64,000 nucleotides of DNA from the NCBI GenBank assembly GCA_029891345.1, contig CM057009.1, positions 309,321,666 through 309,385,665 of the forward strand. Direction: 5' to 3'. The notes under the pieces are model-generated. The model saw only the letters and a program-made list of their open reading frames with translations. It made no database searches and had not been told where the DNA came from. The stretch is from Dryococelus australis. Taxonomy: Eukaryota; Arthropoda; Insecta; Phasmatodea; Phasmatidae. Positions within the stretch are counted from its first letter, which is position 1; each line of letters opens with the position of its first letter. The position numbers and the translations under genes are program-made. Shown here in pieces: positions 1 through 13,460 of the stretch.

Positions 1-1709
1 ATCTCTATGTTGTGTGTGTGGGACATGATTTCTGCAATTTAATGCAACAAGCAGTGTTAACCAGCATACTGACGGCGAGAATTTGAAATACTATTTTGAC
101 AACTTAAGAAAGTTAGCCAGGAAAGCAGCCATCAGTAAAGAAACTTATCTTTTACGATCCATTAGTCATCTTTGAATATTTTCATTTTCTTCCTCCTCAA
201 ATATCAAATTATACATTTGCTCTCCATTTTGAATTTGAAAACCAAGTCAGTTATCACAAGGAATCCAAATGAATCTGCAAATTTCCAGTTTTACAATGTA
301 CAATACTCGTTTTAAAATGCAGTAGAATATTAGAACGTTCACTTGTTATTTATAACCTCGAAAATCGCACATGTTTATATGCAGTCATATTAATGTACTT
401 AAAAAGAGTTAAAGAAATAAAACAGCCAAGAATGATTGTTTCAACTTTAACAATAGTTTGCGAAATGTAATCAAGGTTAGTGTATGGTGGGACGCTGCAA
501 ATGAGTAATCTCAGTTAACATATACTTTACCTAAGATTCCAGAGTTAAACATTTGTGGTGAAACCGGCCCTCACAGTGCAACTCAGAGTAAAAATACAAG
601 TTAAGCTTGAGCCTTACTGAATTTTGGGAATGTCCCGTTTGCCTTACCCTTTCATTCCGGCGCTGCTCTATACTCACCTTGCTTCATTCTCATCGGCCTT
701 CAAGACCTCGATGTTAAGAGCCGGCCAAATTTCTCCACTCAACTGTTTGAATGTTATTAGTTGGGACACATGGACATACATTCAGACTGATGTTCTCACA
801 ATTTTATAAGCTAAAAAGGGCAAAACATTTTATGTGTATTTTTATCACACTTAAGTAGCAAATTCAGATAACTCCAAATCGCATGGGAATTTTTTGTATT
901 TTTTAGCTAATTATCTTCCTAATTGTAAATATCTTAATTGCCTTAATTGTAATTATTTGACTTGTGATATGAAAATTACTGCGGCAGTAATAACATATCT
1001 TTACTTTTTTTTGGCAATATATGTAGCCTTAAAACACAGTTAAGTAACTTTTCTGGCATAAAACTCATGTGGGTACATTGGCTGACAGTAGTATGGTGAG
1101 AAGTTTTCTTGCAATATTCATTCATGTTTCATTTGTTGCTTCATTCCTATCTTATTCCATAATAATGCATTCAAGATAGCTGGGAATGGCTAGTCACTGA
1201 GGTAGTACATCTGACTGCATCCCTCATCATATCCATAATGAAAATTAATTTTTATTTTTCACATTCGTTCCCCCTTTTATTGTTTTCCCATTGTGTCTTA
1301 TTGGATTGGAAACTGTAAGTTGCTTATTTAATCTCAAAATGAGCTAAGCATATTGGATTTAAATTTTATGTTCTGGTTCAGATTGCTAAAACCAATGTTG
1401 TTGAGAGGCAAGTTGTAATTTATTTACTTTTAAATCATTAAGAAATTTTAACTAGTAATCTGTGTACAAATAAGATACACCTCAAATGGTACATCAGGTG
1501 TTGGTGGATTATTTCATGTACAAACATATTTTTATTTTGTTTATTTAAATTTGCACACTCATATGATATGTTTCTGAAGCAGTTATATTTACTATGCAAA
1601 AAATAAGTGAAGCTTGGAAGATTTATGTTGCTATAGAACTGACTGTGTTGTTACAATTATTTTTTGGCACTTAAACAGTTACATTTGTGTAAATGATGAC
1701 CTGTTTTAG
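1..1709. other. AT-rich non-coding DNA, probably intron
   Basis: No reading frame here looks like protein and no repeat or transposon end was recognised. Because a candidate + strand exon begins at 1710 with a splice acceptor, this stretch is most simply the 3' part of the preceding intron. That is inference from the neighbour only. Confidence 0.4.
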
Positions 1710-1897
1710 GCAAAGCTATGACGTTACCATTGAATTGCATGTAGAAGGCACTGTTACAAGATCGTCAAACACACTCGACTTGAAGAATCCATACTTCAGG
1801 TACACAGGACAAGCAGCAGCCGCTCCACCAGGCGTAAATCACACGTCGCCCAGCGAGACATACTGGAGTCAACTGGATGCACAAGGTGCTCGCCAAG
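1710..1897 (+). CDS. Candidate internal exon of an unrecognised host gene
   Basis: A 188-base stretch has the look of a real exon. It is preceded by an acceptor (ctgttttag, AG at 1708-1709) and followed by a donor (caag then gtgtgt, GT at 1898-1899). It is open in one frame and encodes about 62 residues, beginning near [13 protein letters not shown], with an Ala/Pro-rich middle ([15 protein letters not shown]) and ending LDAQGARQ. Codon use is balanced and GC content is higher than in the surrounding AT-rich DNA. The exon ends after the first base of a codon, which matches the phase of the candidate terminal exon at 17569; spliced together they read through without a stop. I do not recognise the family and see no catalytic motif, signal peptide or membrane segment. 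An alternative donor at 1886 (acaag/gtgctc) is weaker and would break the phase match. Whether it is a real exon rests on composition, splice sites and phase, not on homology. Confidence 0.5.
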
Positions 1898-3951
1898 GTG
1901 TGTTGCATGCTCTTGTATATCAATATAAATTGGAATAATTTTGCTTTGGTGCCACTTTCAAAAATGGTTACTAATTATTTTGTGTGGAGTTAACTTCTGG
2001 CCTTCTATGCAACTTCAAGGCTACCCTAGCATGCATTTCACAAAATTCTTTCTTAGAATAAAAAAATTAAGCAACTAATTTATATATAATGTCTCAAGTT
2101 TTGTAGTGGCATTTATCATTTTGCATTCCTAACAAATTGAAATGAAGTCTTAAAAATTAATTTGGTGACATGGAAAGAAAACACAGAAGCAGATGTTTTT
2201 AACTTATAAGAGTAATTTATAATTAATTATCTGTGCGTAGTGAGTTCTCATAGTATGATTTTGAAATTTTTAAACCAGAGATAAGAATGTTTTCTTAATT
2301 TATTCAAGTTTTTTTCATAGTGTTTTCTTGTATTTCATCTGTGAATTTGGGTCATGAGTTAATAGATTTTTTCTTTTAAAATAATTGCATATGCAACTGA
2401 TGTTAATGCTCATGGTGATTGGTTTCCTGCCCTAAAGGGTGATTAATTTCAATTACCCTATTCGTAATAAAGCTTACCTCCAACCTCCTAGCACGCTCTC
2501 CTGTTTGTATTGATGTGAAGTAGTTATAATTATTTCCAACACGTTTACTTTCAGTTACTTTTGTCTAATTTTCAAGCAACTATCAGGAAAATAGATGTGA
2601 CTGTTCATTAAGTCATACAGAATAATGTCTCTGCAATGCTCCCATTTATATAATTTTCCTGTATTCACTGTAGTCTCAAGATACTTCCTTTTAGAGCATT
2701 TTTAAAATGTTCACTTGGACAGATATTCTTAAGTATTATTTTTCCATATCTACTCTAAAGAGCACCAGTTCAATTGTCCAAAACTGTAAGGGGCTCAATC
2801 ATAAAAAACTATCTCGCCATACATTCCCTTGACTATCTCCAAAGGAATGGCTGAATCATGTAAAATGGTTAGTCTATTGTTGCCTGCACTTATAACAAGA
2901 ATGACATATTTTCTTACTGTAATCAATGGAATTGGAGCCATTATTTTGCATTGCCACCATCTAGTGGCGTATATAAAGGACGACAGTACCAGAGGAACAG
3001 TGATTCAGCTTCCACTGTTTCCCAGCAAAGTTTGTAGTTCTGTCTCAAGCAATTAATTTGTACGTTTTCTTTTCAGAGTGTAAAATGGCCAAAGATGTCA
3101 CCTTTCTTTAATATGATCATCTGTACTCCATTCATGATTACTACTTACTTTTTGAAACAAGCATTATATAAACACACCAGATTTAACATGTCTGTCTGTG
3201 TTTTAAATAAATCATATACAACAAACATTTAATTTTGTTATTAACGTTAAAGTATTCAAATTTGAATCAAACTGTCAACTTCCTTGCTTTTTGCTAAGCT
3301 AAGGAGGTACAACTACTAACAATAAGTTATTTTATTGTACTGGTAGGAACATTAACTTAGTGGTAGATCAGATTGACAATTAAATAACATTATTAAATTG
3401 AATAATGTTTTACATTTTTATAATTTTCTTATGAATTTCAATATTATTTTAGTGTCTCTTTATGACGGCATTCACGCCGGAATATTAAGTGTTTTTAATT
3501 TTGGTGCTGCGGGCACTTTGAATTTTATAACCAAACAAGTTAAAATAGTAACAAACACTTGGAACATATTTTAAGACATATTAATCCCTGCAAATACAAT
3601 AGGACACATTTTACACTGAAAAATAACATTTTTATGAAAGTTAAAAATTATTGGCCTCTTTGCGCACGTGCGGGACACGTGACACATGCATGGTGAGCTC
3701 TGTCATGGGCTCTAGCACCGCTGGCAGTTAGCCGGCATCAATGTTAATATACTTACTAAATTTGTATACAAATTTTAAGGCATGGCATTAATAACTTAGA
3801 AATTGGTCAAATAAACTATGCGTATAACTGCTTAATCAGTGTTGACTTTTTTCTTCCTACAAAAAATAATCACAGTTATCAAAGTATGTTTGTACACAAA
3901 CTTTCAACCTACCTGATTAAGTGACAAAGTTTTGATAAACGTGTTTTTTTT

Positions 3952-3983
3952 TACCGTATTTACTTGAGTCTGGCGCACCCCAG
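3952..3983 (+). repeat. Terminal inverted repeat of a CCGTATTTACT-type DNA transposon (one end only)
   Basis: The sequence taccgtatttact at 3952, followed by a GC-richer tail, matches the first 13 bases of the inverted repeats that bound the element at 43913-44793. No partner end was found nearby, so this is a truncated or solo copy. Confidence 0.45.
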
Positions 3984-5127
3984 ATTTAGTGCTAAAAATG
4001 TCAAAAATTTGTATATGTGAATGTAAGACACATTTTGATTTAATACAACCACCAACATGTAAGCCCTGCATTCATCCCTTCTCAAATAAAGTAACATTGC
4101 ATAGCCTTGGCCTTGTGAATGACTGCCACTGAAGAGCCAACAGATAAAGCTGGGTTTGCAATTAAAAAATTATTCATTTATGCCGTAACTGTGGTTCTTG
4201 CACACGGAAGTCTTCTGGATTTATAATTCACACTTAGCTTGATAATTATTAAGTCCATCCAATGAAAACTTTGACAATCCTGTTATGTTTATTTTTGTTC
4301 TTAACCTCATGTAATACAACCATATCTTAGTAGATAATTTTTTAAATGGACACATTCTAGCAGAGAAGCGTATTTTTGTGCTGGCATTACTGTAATTAAA
4401 AATTTCCCACCAACACAAAAACAGTTCTGATCTGTTTGGTTGCAGGCACACACCTTGTACTTAAGATATAAAATATATCTATTTCTTTTAATGCTTTAGG
4501 AAATCCCAGCACTGCACTTCGCCTACTAAGTTCAATTGGAAGCCAACACACAAGATAACAACCCCTTTAAGTTCTTCTGTACACATTGTAATGCATAACT
4601 TAACAATAAATTTTTCTATTGTAATCCTGGCTTAAGTCATCTGATAGAGAGTGTGTCAGTTCAAACTCGTAAACATTTCTTTTGATACAAAGGTTTCTTG
4701 CGTAAATAACATTAATTTAACTCGAGAAATCTTGTGCAACATAAACTTATTTCACATCTCATTTCTTATGCATTGTAATCTTATTTCACTTCCCAATTCT
4801 TGTTTAATATAATTTTATTAATTTTTTAATATTCTATATAGGTTTGTACTTATTTTACATACAGGTTAACTGGCATCATTATAAGACACCATCTCCCACA
4901 GTGTGGTGTAACAAATTGGCATTCCAATCAATTATGGTTACTAGTGTGACTGTTAGAGCTCTCCCACGTCCACTATTTTTTCAATGTTGTAGTATGAAAC
5001 CTATCCATCTGTTGTCAAACAGTTGGTTTACACTTTAGTGATAAAAGATTTCTCACTAGTACGATGATTCTACTGGTGAAGTTTGTATTAACAGTATAAA
5101 AATATATATATTCAAAGCCTTGTAGGC

Positions 5128-5170
5128 AGGGGCGTATCGTGAAAATTTTGGCAAGGCATGCAAGAGGAAT
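5128..5170 (+). mobile_element. Possible hAT-like transposon terminus
   Basis: The sequence caggggcgtatcgtgaaaat resembles the CAGGGGCG-type ends of hAT elements. A weakly similar inverted stretch (gccttgccaagatg) lies near 6120, but it does not carry the terminal CAGGGGCG motif, so I cannot bound an element. No transposase was seen between them. Confidence 0.25.
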
Positions 5171-7369
5171 CTTTGTGGCACTTCACTTTTCAAAGAGGAA
5201 ATAAATATTAATAATACCAAAACAAAAATAAAAGGTTGCTGGAAATATCTTTAAGTGCTTTAGCACCCTTTTCCTCTAACTCTTAATCCAGTAGTCAAAT
5301 AGCGAGATTCACTGGTCAAATCAAATAATTTCAAATTAAAAGTTGAAAATTTTAAAATTAATTTAACCACCAAAAAGTCCCAAAACACTTAAGTTTGCTA
5401 CTAGTTAGTCATTTGAATTAGGGCAAAGGCAATGTTATATGCTTGACAAGAGGAATAATTTGAAATCGGTTAAAAATGTTGATATTTGCCTTATTAAACA
5501 CGTAATTTAAAAAATATGATTATTTCTGAAAGTTTACAAAACCTAATTTACTTTTAAATTTTAAGTTTTCAAGATTTATTTCGATTGTAACATTTACCAG
5601 TTTTATAAGTAATAATTCAAACAACAGACATGGCCAATGCATAATCAAACCGGTTTTTTTTTTTTTTACATGTCAGGATTAAATGTTTGAACAAAGTTCC
5701 TGTCTTTGTTTTCTGCCATAAAATTGGTGAGAGCGGGCGTAGGTTTCCCATTATCAAAAAGACCTAACTTCTCGCTAAACATTCATAACTTGAAAGATTT
5801 ATTAAATACACTTATTACAATGTAATGTTTACATTCATCATCATTCCCCTTATGATACTACTGATACAAATTCAAATGTAACAGTAGAACACACAACCCA
5901 TCGGTCACTAAAAATTAAATACAGATATATAAACTCACTTGCTAGCATGCTGAATACAACGGCACCTTTTGCATACATTCGCCCACATTTTGCACGAGCT
6001 TGCTGTGATGTCACACCAGCTGAACGAGTGTTAAGATACCACAGCACTATGCCTTGACATTTTAGGGAACTATTACGATCAATTATCGAAACATGCACCA
6101 CGCACACCACCATTCAGCGCCTTGCCAAGATGTTTCCAGTAACTATTAGGAAAAAAGAGGCTTGCATCCCAGTCCCATGTGCCAACAAAAATTTATTTTT
6201 ATTTCAAAGAAAAATGGGAAGTATATAGTTGGGAAATATGTTCACGTTTTAATTTTATTAAAGCATGCACTGCATGCATTGCATTCATGGAGAATATGCC
6301 CCTTCTTGTAGGATTAAAACCTCTTAATTTTTTATACTGACATTTATTGAATAACTTGGTGAATGTAAGAAGCCATCAATTAAAGAAGCAGCCCATTTTC
6401 ATATCTGAGAAAGTCACAAAAAACTAAAAGTGAGCAGATATGGTACTTTAGGTTTAAATATATTTCAATGTGTATCAGTTTTGCTGGCTGATGAACTGCA
6501 GTTCTAATGAAATGGCAGTTACAGGATCAATATGTTAATTACGTGTGTGAAGGCGAGTTTTGGACATACAGAGTTTGTTTTTTGCTGTGAATTATGTTTA
6601 TGCCTGGTAATTACTTAAAGACCATGTCAGTTTATACATTACAACTTTGTAACACTGCCCTCTAAGTGTTTAAATACATTTACAGAATGTGCTCAGACAT
6701 TTCAGTGAATTTAATATTTGTCAAAGCCTAATTAAAAGTGTTAAAACCCAGTCGGGAAGAACAAAATAATAGACCTAATGCATGTTGAAAAAATATGAAT
6801 TATTTAAAAGTCACTCTATTTGTATATGCTTACACAATTGCCATGAGATCATTGACAATGTTAACCAGCATCATGTTGCTGCTAAAGTTTCATGATAAAA
6901 TAAGCAACATAAGTTGTTTGTCCTTTTTCATTGTAGAGAATGCTCGCATGTTTTAATATTTACTCTGGTTATGGCAATTCTTCTATCGAAGTAACCTAAT
7001 GTCTATATAGTTCCTTTTATCTAACCAGTTAAATAGTCATGGCAAATTTTTCGTAATGCACTATATCATGAATTAACATTAGTCAAACCATTATCAATAC
7101 AGACACTGTTGAAAGACGTAAAACTATCCTACATACTGTCGAAACTTGAAATATGCCACTATTATTGGGACAACTGATGAATAAAGACAAAGCATTTGAT
7201 AGTCAAAATCTTTGATGCTGCATGGTATTATTTTTGTTTGCATGTAGCAGAAGGGTTTGTTACAGCTTCCTGGAAGTAGAACTTAAGCAGGGCTTTAGAA
7301 AAAAGTGAAGTAACTATGAATTGACTTTAGCATGTATACATTTGGGTGAAAGGGAACCGGCCAACTGGA

Positions 7370-8640
7370 TGTATCATGTAATCTTTGCCAGTGCAAGTGA
7401 CTCAGCACGGTGGCCGTAACAGACTAACGATGACAAGTGGCACGGTAAGTGGAAATCAATAATATTTGATACTGTCACTGACTTGTAGGAAGCGCTCATT
7501 GCTATTGCAGTGACTTGGAGTCTTCTGTCACAACTTAAAACAATGAAAATGCTGGAGTAGTGACAAAAGTTGCCATGACAGGAAATATTATCCATCCCTA
7601 CTGCACACACAGGCGAGCCAGTGTTTGGACAGGTGGTTGATAGTGCAAATATTACCCCAAAATATCTCATAGGTGTTGAACAGGGGCAAATCTGGAGACC
7701 TGGCATTCCAAGGAATGGTGTCCACATCTTGTAGAGCTTGTTGGATGATGTAGGCTGTATTGGAAAGGATCATTATCTTGCTACATGGTAGTGTTATATA
7801 TGTTGTACAAAAATGGCAGGAAAGGGGCTGCCAAGCCTCTTTGACATATTACTGTGTTGTCTCTGTGCCTTCAACAACCACAAAGTATGACTGGGAGTCA
7901 TAACTGATGGCACCTTATACCATAACACCAGAGGTCCAAGACACATGGCATTCATGAAACAGTGCAGGATCATTGCATTGCCTACTGTGGCACCAAACCC
8001 TACTGTGACCATCTTCATTTCAGATTGAAGTAGTACTCATCATAGAACACAATGCCTCACAATTCCTCTGTCCTACGTTAAAGTTCCTGGCACCATTGAT
8101 GGTGTGCCACACAATGCTGAATGGTCATAGGCAAATAGATGGTGACAAATGGTTCTTGGTGAGATTGGCAAATGCAGCACAAGCCTTACAGACTGCAAGA
8201 CCCCTCTGGATGTGGTGCATCAATCTTCTTTCTCTGTAGTGCATCTGACAGGACCAGTTTGTATTCTACGTGATCTACGATTTGAATGTAACTACACCTG
8301 TACACATTGTCTCTCAGTGCTGACTGCACTGTCAATATTAATGGCTATGTGACAAGCCGACCATATGGTGCCATGCAGTCTGATACTACCCCATTCAAAT
8401 ATATCTGGGTTGTAATATTCTTCACAATTATGATGCTGTGGCATAGTAATCTGTCTCTTAACACACAGATTTTTGCCTTTCCAGCCTCTTGTATGGACCT
8501 TTTAAGCACTGTGTACGGGCCACAAGAACCAACTATATCACATTTTGCAGTAATGTTTCTGCGATGTTACTTTTACCATTTGCATTGTGGAATTGGTGTT
8601 GCATGTGGTCTTTATTTTATTGCAAATGATTGACACCTTA
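7370..8640 (-). pseudogene. Tc1-like transposase relic (decayed)
   Basis: Read on the minus strand, this region carries scattered pieces of a Tc1-type DDE transposase, a cut-and-paste nuclease that inserts at TA. The clearest block is around 7640-7750, where VDTIPWNARSPDLP is the hallmark stretch just before the third catalytic acid of Tc1 proteins; the following residues (FNTYEIFW) stand where family members have an SPIEHxW motif, with the Glu still present. The second catalytic Asp (QDN) is found about 60 bases upstream but in another frame. Further upstream, at about 7800-8020, a -1/+1 shifted piece covers the middle of the catalytic core. At least two frameshifts and several stops break it, and no N-terminal helix-turn-helix is readable. 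It is a dead copy inside the candidate host intron. I could not define its terminal repeats, so the boundaries are approximate. Confidence 0.65.
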
Positions 8641-8909
8641 TGGGTGTAGTGATTTCCATGTCCAGCAGTCCTCGTGTTTCATAATCATGGTAAACCCAGA
8701 CACAATGCAGGGAATCTCGTATGTTGTACATCAACTTCCAAAAAAATTAATTGGTAACAAAACAGCACTTATTGATGCAACAACTTGGAAAGTGGGAAGT
8801 GTTATGTTATTTAAATGTTAACTCTCAAAAAATTCTGTATGGTGTAAAAGATATTAGTAATTAAATATTTACGTTAATATAAATTTCCCTCATAATCACA
8901 TTCTCTTGC

Positions 8910-9010
8910 TCTACTATGTCAGGAGCAGAGGCACCCGGAGGAAACTCGAACTCTATGCCAGAGACCACAGTTTTCACCAACCGTCATACCAATTACTTGC
9001 TTAACACAAA
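8910..9010 (-). repeat. Possible tRNA-derived SINE fragment
   Basis: On the minus strand, gagttcgagtttcctcc resembles a Pol III B box (GTTCGANTCC) with a mismatch near its end, followed by a CCGGG-rich tail as in many tRNA-derived SINEs. A matching A box is poor. A second copy in the window was not found. Confidence 0.2.
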
Positions 9011-9319
9011 TTATTATTCTCAAGATATTCAGCAGAGTAATTAATAAAAAGAGGTTCAGTAGAGTACAAATAAAAAGTTTTTCCTATCCCATTGATCCTA
9101 ATTACAGTGTTAACCTCCAAAATTGTGAGAAATGAACAAACACCAAAATTATGTTTTCTTTCTTTTGTATTGGGCTCAGTTCTTTTTCTTTTGGAAAATA
9201 ATGCCAAAAAAAGTAGGTACAAAAATATATATAAAAATGCCTGAAAACAGGCTTAACAGCACAATATATACAAAATTGCAAAAGTGCACGTGATTATAAA
9301 AGTCTGTTCACCCGCGGTC

Positions 9320-10980
9320 ATGATGCATGCCAGTCTCCCCTAAGTGTGAGCGAGCTGTTGGCCGAGTGGTCAATAACTCCGAATCCCAAGTAGTTCTACA
9401 GCTCGCAGAGAGGTTGCACCCCTACGTGGCTCAGCACGGCAGCAGTCAGTCGAAGCAGACGACGCTCTGCCATGCAGAAGTCACACCACCCACCGGCCCA
9501 GACGAGGATGAGCCGGCAGGGTATAATTACCTGTGCACTGCTTATTGTCAGTCTTAACTCCAGTAGCTCGCGCCATCACCTCGCGTGCTGGGGCGCCCTA
9601 CTTCTAGCTAGGTCCTCGCTACCCTTCAAGTACGTGATGTGGCCCCCGCAATTTCCTTCTGGACACTGGTGTTTTAGGGAGAGTTGTTTTCATAGCCACC
9701 TATCTGAAACTACCTTGTTCTTGTCTAACTTAGACCCAGGCCACCTTTACCTGGCATTCGTAGGTTACTTCCGGTTAACTCTTGATTTGCTAGGATGTAG
9801 TTTTGGCCACCAGGTTTATTTCTACCAAAGTAAATCTGTATTTTAGCTAACCAGAGAGTATTTATTTCAAAGGGCATTCGTGCTATTTCCATGTAGACAC
9901 CATGTCCATCGGAGATATGCTGTAGACTGCAAAATATTTCTCAAACCCAGTACGAACCTAGTTTAGGACTACAGGCTCCCCCACAGGTACGTACATACTT
10001 CAAGTACATACACGGTTGACGGCCACCCGTTCTCTGCACCCTGGTGTAGAGGCAGGCAGATTCGCTACCACTAAACAGACAAACCAAAAGGTGTCTAGTC
10101 AGCCAGCCCAGAATGTACTTCGTCCACCACTCTGAACTGTGCCAGACAAAGTGCTCACCTAGGTCTGGAGGTCTGAACCCTTTTGGATCCAGACCCCAAG
10201 CGTCATTGATGGACAGCCATAGTATATCCAACACACTGTGTCCACTGTGCTAAACTGTGCCGGACATGATAGGAGCAAAGGGTGCCGCTTTGGTCTGTAC
10301 GACTTTGGCAATTGGCAGAACACCTAGCTAGGGACCGTTGTCATCTGCTTACCCCTTACAAGGCTGGTAGTAACTTCTTCCCATGTGCCATACTCCGGAG
10401 GAGTGAGTGTACTCACCTACGAGCTAAAAAGACAGCTACCGCCTCTGACACCAATCAAGGTTATAACCCAGCATCAACTACACTCTACAGCCTTAACCTC
10501 AGGAAACAAGCTCAGACCGCCCCTATAGCAGGAGAGGCCTCACCACCCAGCCCCCCACCCCCTTTTCTTGTTTACAGCCTCCATTAAGGTCGCCGGCATC
10601 CAGCTCCCAATCACCACCACCTGCCTCAAGGGCGAAGACGTACCATACGGCATCACCAACCCTTGGTTCAGGGTAAGTAGTTACACCAGCCCATCCAGGG
10701 CCATGCCTGACGTCTGCAGCTGCAACACCGCCACCACCACACAAGGTTGCAGTCTCAGCAGCAGTAGCCACCAACAGCCGTCACAGGTTGGGCAGCAGCC
10801 ACCCTGGGCCACCAACCCACTGCCAGGTAACCCGCGGCAGTGTGCCCACACATCCGAAGTGCGCAAGTGAACATCCAACTGAACCAACTTCGTGTTCCTG
10901 ATCAGCACAACCAAAACAATTCCCGACAGTAACATCACCATCAGCCAGTAAAGGACGTCGTGGGTCAAGCTATAGTTGTA
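9320..10980. repeat. GC-rich unclassified repeat-like island
   Basis: Base composition jumps abruptly from AT-rich to GC-rich near 9310 and falls back near 10980, as at the Gypsy element further right. Reading frames of 80-120 codons exist on both strands, but none matches a family I know and they shadow each other. A Pol III A-box-like string (tggccgagtgg) sits at 9359, and a short exon-like unit at 10578-10672 lies inside. It is most likely a decayed LTR-type retroelement or other repeat. I saw no LTR pair, primer binding site or pol motif to prove it. Confidence 0.35.
10578..10672 (+). other. Exon-like unit with strong splice signals
   Basis: A long pyrimidine tract (cccccacccccttttcttg) leads to tttacag at 10571-10577. 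Then come 95 open bases encoding a peptide beginning SIKVAGIQLPITTTC and ending GITNPWFR, followed by a near-perfect donor (gg/gtaagtag) at 10673. It starts in a phase that accepts the exon at 1710-1897 but ends in phase 0, which would put the exon at 17569 out of frame with an early stop. It therefore cannot be a constitutive exon between those two. It may belong to the surrounding repeat, be an alternative exon, or be chance. Confidence 0.3.
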
Positions 10981-11339
10981 TCACAAGCTTTAAATGAGAC
11001 AGACACAAGAACTCCAGTGCTGTAATTGAGGGTGTAGTAGGGTACATATGCTTTATACCCTCTGCGTAACATCACTCATTGCTATGCCTTATTAAATTTT
11101 TAGTAAACCTTCTGTTTTGGTTTTGTTACATATTTTTATTACATAGCTGTGACCCATTTATAATATATTTACTCACAGTTATATTTATCCATTTGTGGTT
11201 CAGTCTATGAACTTTATGTCAAAGTCGAACTTTATTATCTCAAACATCAGTACATGTCATAATAACCAAAATACGAATTTAGTTTTGTTCATTGTACTAC
11301 AAAATGTATGGAACATTAGTGCACCACTAATACAAGTTA

Positions 11340-11408
11340 CTCTGTGTGTGTGTGTGCGTGTGCATGCACGTGCATGCGTATGTGTGTGTGTGCATGTGCA
11401 CATGCTTG
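11340..11408 (+). repeat. (TG)n / TGCA alternating purine-pyrimidine microsatellite
   Basis: About 65 bases of impure TG repeat are interrupted by CATGCACGTGCATG-type palindromes. Similar tracts recur at 18405-18460, 18630-18720, 34795-34820, 61815-61840 and 63935-63970. Confidence 0.85.
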
Positions 11409-11599
11409 TTTGTTTTTTAAAGGCTTGCAGCATTACTGCAAACTTTCGAAATTTTAGTTTGCTTACTTGACATAAAAGTGTAATCGTAGTATGGACACAT
11501 TTTAATTTTCTGAGTCACATGTCAATCTAAAGTTAAAGGCAGTACTTTAGTGAAGGGTATTTATTCATGAAACATTGCAACAGTGGTAATTAGACAACT

Positions 11600-13460
11600 T
11601 CACATCATCTTAGCATAACTTCCATCTGATATCCACAGAGTTGGCTATACTGTTGACCACAAGACGTCGGATATTGTACTGTTTACTATATCAAGAATGG
11701 ATATTCCAGCCAGCAACTTGTACTGTTCACCTGTCCACCGAAATTATGCACCTGAAGACATACAGTACTACTAACCACAGCTAGATGGCACCGCTATTAT
11801 GTTTCGTCGTTTGTCTTCCATTCTCCCAGCAGGCAAGTGACATCACGCCAGAAAAGCTATGCCTTTGCCACCCCCCGCTCAGCGGCAACCCCTCGACCAA
11901 AAGATGCCAGGCAATGAACACCCGGCAGAGTGTAAAAGGAGATTCAGAATTAGACTCATGACCAGTCTTCAGTTTTCCACTGCACTAACTGCCGGAACTG
12001 ACAAGCCTTCGCTTACTCATGTTTCAGCTTCTCCATCGCGCTAACCGTCGGAGATCTACCGAGCTCCTAGCTATACCTTTCCCTCTTCACCACACTATCA
12101 ATGCCAAAGGGATGCCTAATCATTGTACTCCTTCCACGCCCTGCGTAGTAATCCAAACTCCATGCTGAAGAAATCAGACAAGTCATCTACACGCTTAACA
12201 CAGTGGTCACTTCTGGGCAACAATGGTTAGAGAGTTTAGTTCGGTTTCAGTTTATCACAGTGCTTGGCTATCTCACCCATAAAGCTCAAAAGCAGGTCTT
12301 CTTTACCTAGCTGACATAGGCTTAGCTTTCCCTAAGCTTTTGCTATATGTAGGAGGTAGTGCATCACCACATGTTTACTTCCAATCACACAGAATAAACA
12401 TTGCGTCTGAACCGATTCCTGAATACCATGTTCGTGTCAATGTAATACCTTTCCCAGTAGTCCACATTCTTTGAGAGAAACACATGTGATCCCGGGAACT
12501 ATACTTGATTAAACCAAGACACTGCTTGCTACCCACAAACACTAGCAACGGCCAGCTTTTCAGCATACTCCGGTAGGCAGAATGGTAGAGCCCGCACATA
12601 GGTACTCTGCCTTGAGACCAGCTTGTCAGTTAGGTGCTCTACCTTTTCCACCGCACTTTCAGTGCCAGAAGAAGCCGTTCCCGGGATTCTGAAGACTTAG
12701 CTGGAGCATACACCCACGTGTAGGTACTGCAGAGGGCGAGGCCTGATTGTCATTGTTCACCGCATTTAGATGCAGAGCATTGAAATAAGGTGTCCGCTCA
12801 GTCGGCAGATGCTCATGCTGTTCAACACGTGTAAAGTACACAAATCCCTGCATTTTGCCTCACAGACGTGAGTGTGTGTTGTGTATTCCAGATGTAGTGG
12901 ACTCTGAGAAAAGGTACAGCAAATGCTAATTGTCTGCATCGGACAGCTCACACCCAAGGAACATGCTCAGATGCTGCACCATCTTCTCATCCCTGTCGTC
13001 CCAGAGCTACCGAATGATCTGTTCCAGAGTCCCAAATACTCAAGCAAGAAGGTATACCCGTGGCTCGCCGAGTACCTCAGTCAGCCAGACCAGTCTCCAA
13101 CAGATCCTATCGCATATCTCACACTAGTTGCTCTGTCCGAACCCACAAGACTCCATACATATATTCAGCATTCTCAACTACCCACTGTGCCTACATGCAC
13201 AGTTGTTCCGCTGCAGGTCAGACCTAGTACCAGCAACACATGTCACTCAGGTATACCGCCCAAAGTACCGAGCCTGAAGCGGAAGATTACTTTGCCAGAA
13301 CCCGACTTTGTGCCCTGTCGCAAAGCTACATGGCCAGTCCTTTACATGGGGTGTGCCATAGTACCACGCAAAGACTAATTTACCCTGAGGACCTAGCCAG
13401 AATAGGGTGCGCCTGATTTAGCACCCGCCGAAAACTCCCCACCTTTGACGTAGTGTTCTC
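11600..13460. repeat. GC-rich unclassified island with a 151-codon open frame
   Basis: This is another abrupt GC-rich block in the candidate intron. Its longest open frame (12923-13378, +, 151 codons) encodes a Pro-, Ser- and Leu-rich protein with a near-N-terminal stretch LTPKEHAQMLHHLLIPVVP and a basic/proline C-terminal part. I recognise no domain. Length, composition and the sharp edges suggest a retroelement fragment (gag-like or env-like spacer) rather than host coding sequence, but nothing diagnostic (zinc knuckle, RT, integrase, LTR) is visible. Confidence 0.3.

Noticed and set aside
5128..6135. A complete 1 kb hAT element between caggggcg and gccttgcc
   Set aside because: The right side lacks the terminal CAGGGGCG complement, and only an internal tggcaaggc string is shared.
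9341..9420. tRNA-like string with a perfect A box (tggccgagtgg)
   Set aside because: The A box matches leucine/serine tRNA, but no acceptor stem forms and the expected B box is replaced by ggttgcacccc with two key mismatches. Not called as a tRNA gene.
12560..12620. ggtagagcccgc string resembling a tRNA D arm
   Set aside because: No T-arm or acceptor stem at the right distances.
12923..13378. 151-codon open frame as a host gene
   Set aside because: It has no domain, no splice context and Pro-rich composition within a GC-rich repeat-like block; kept only as part of that block.
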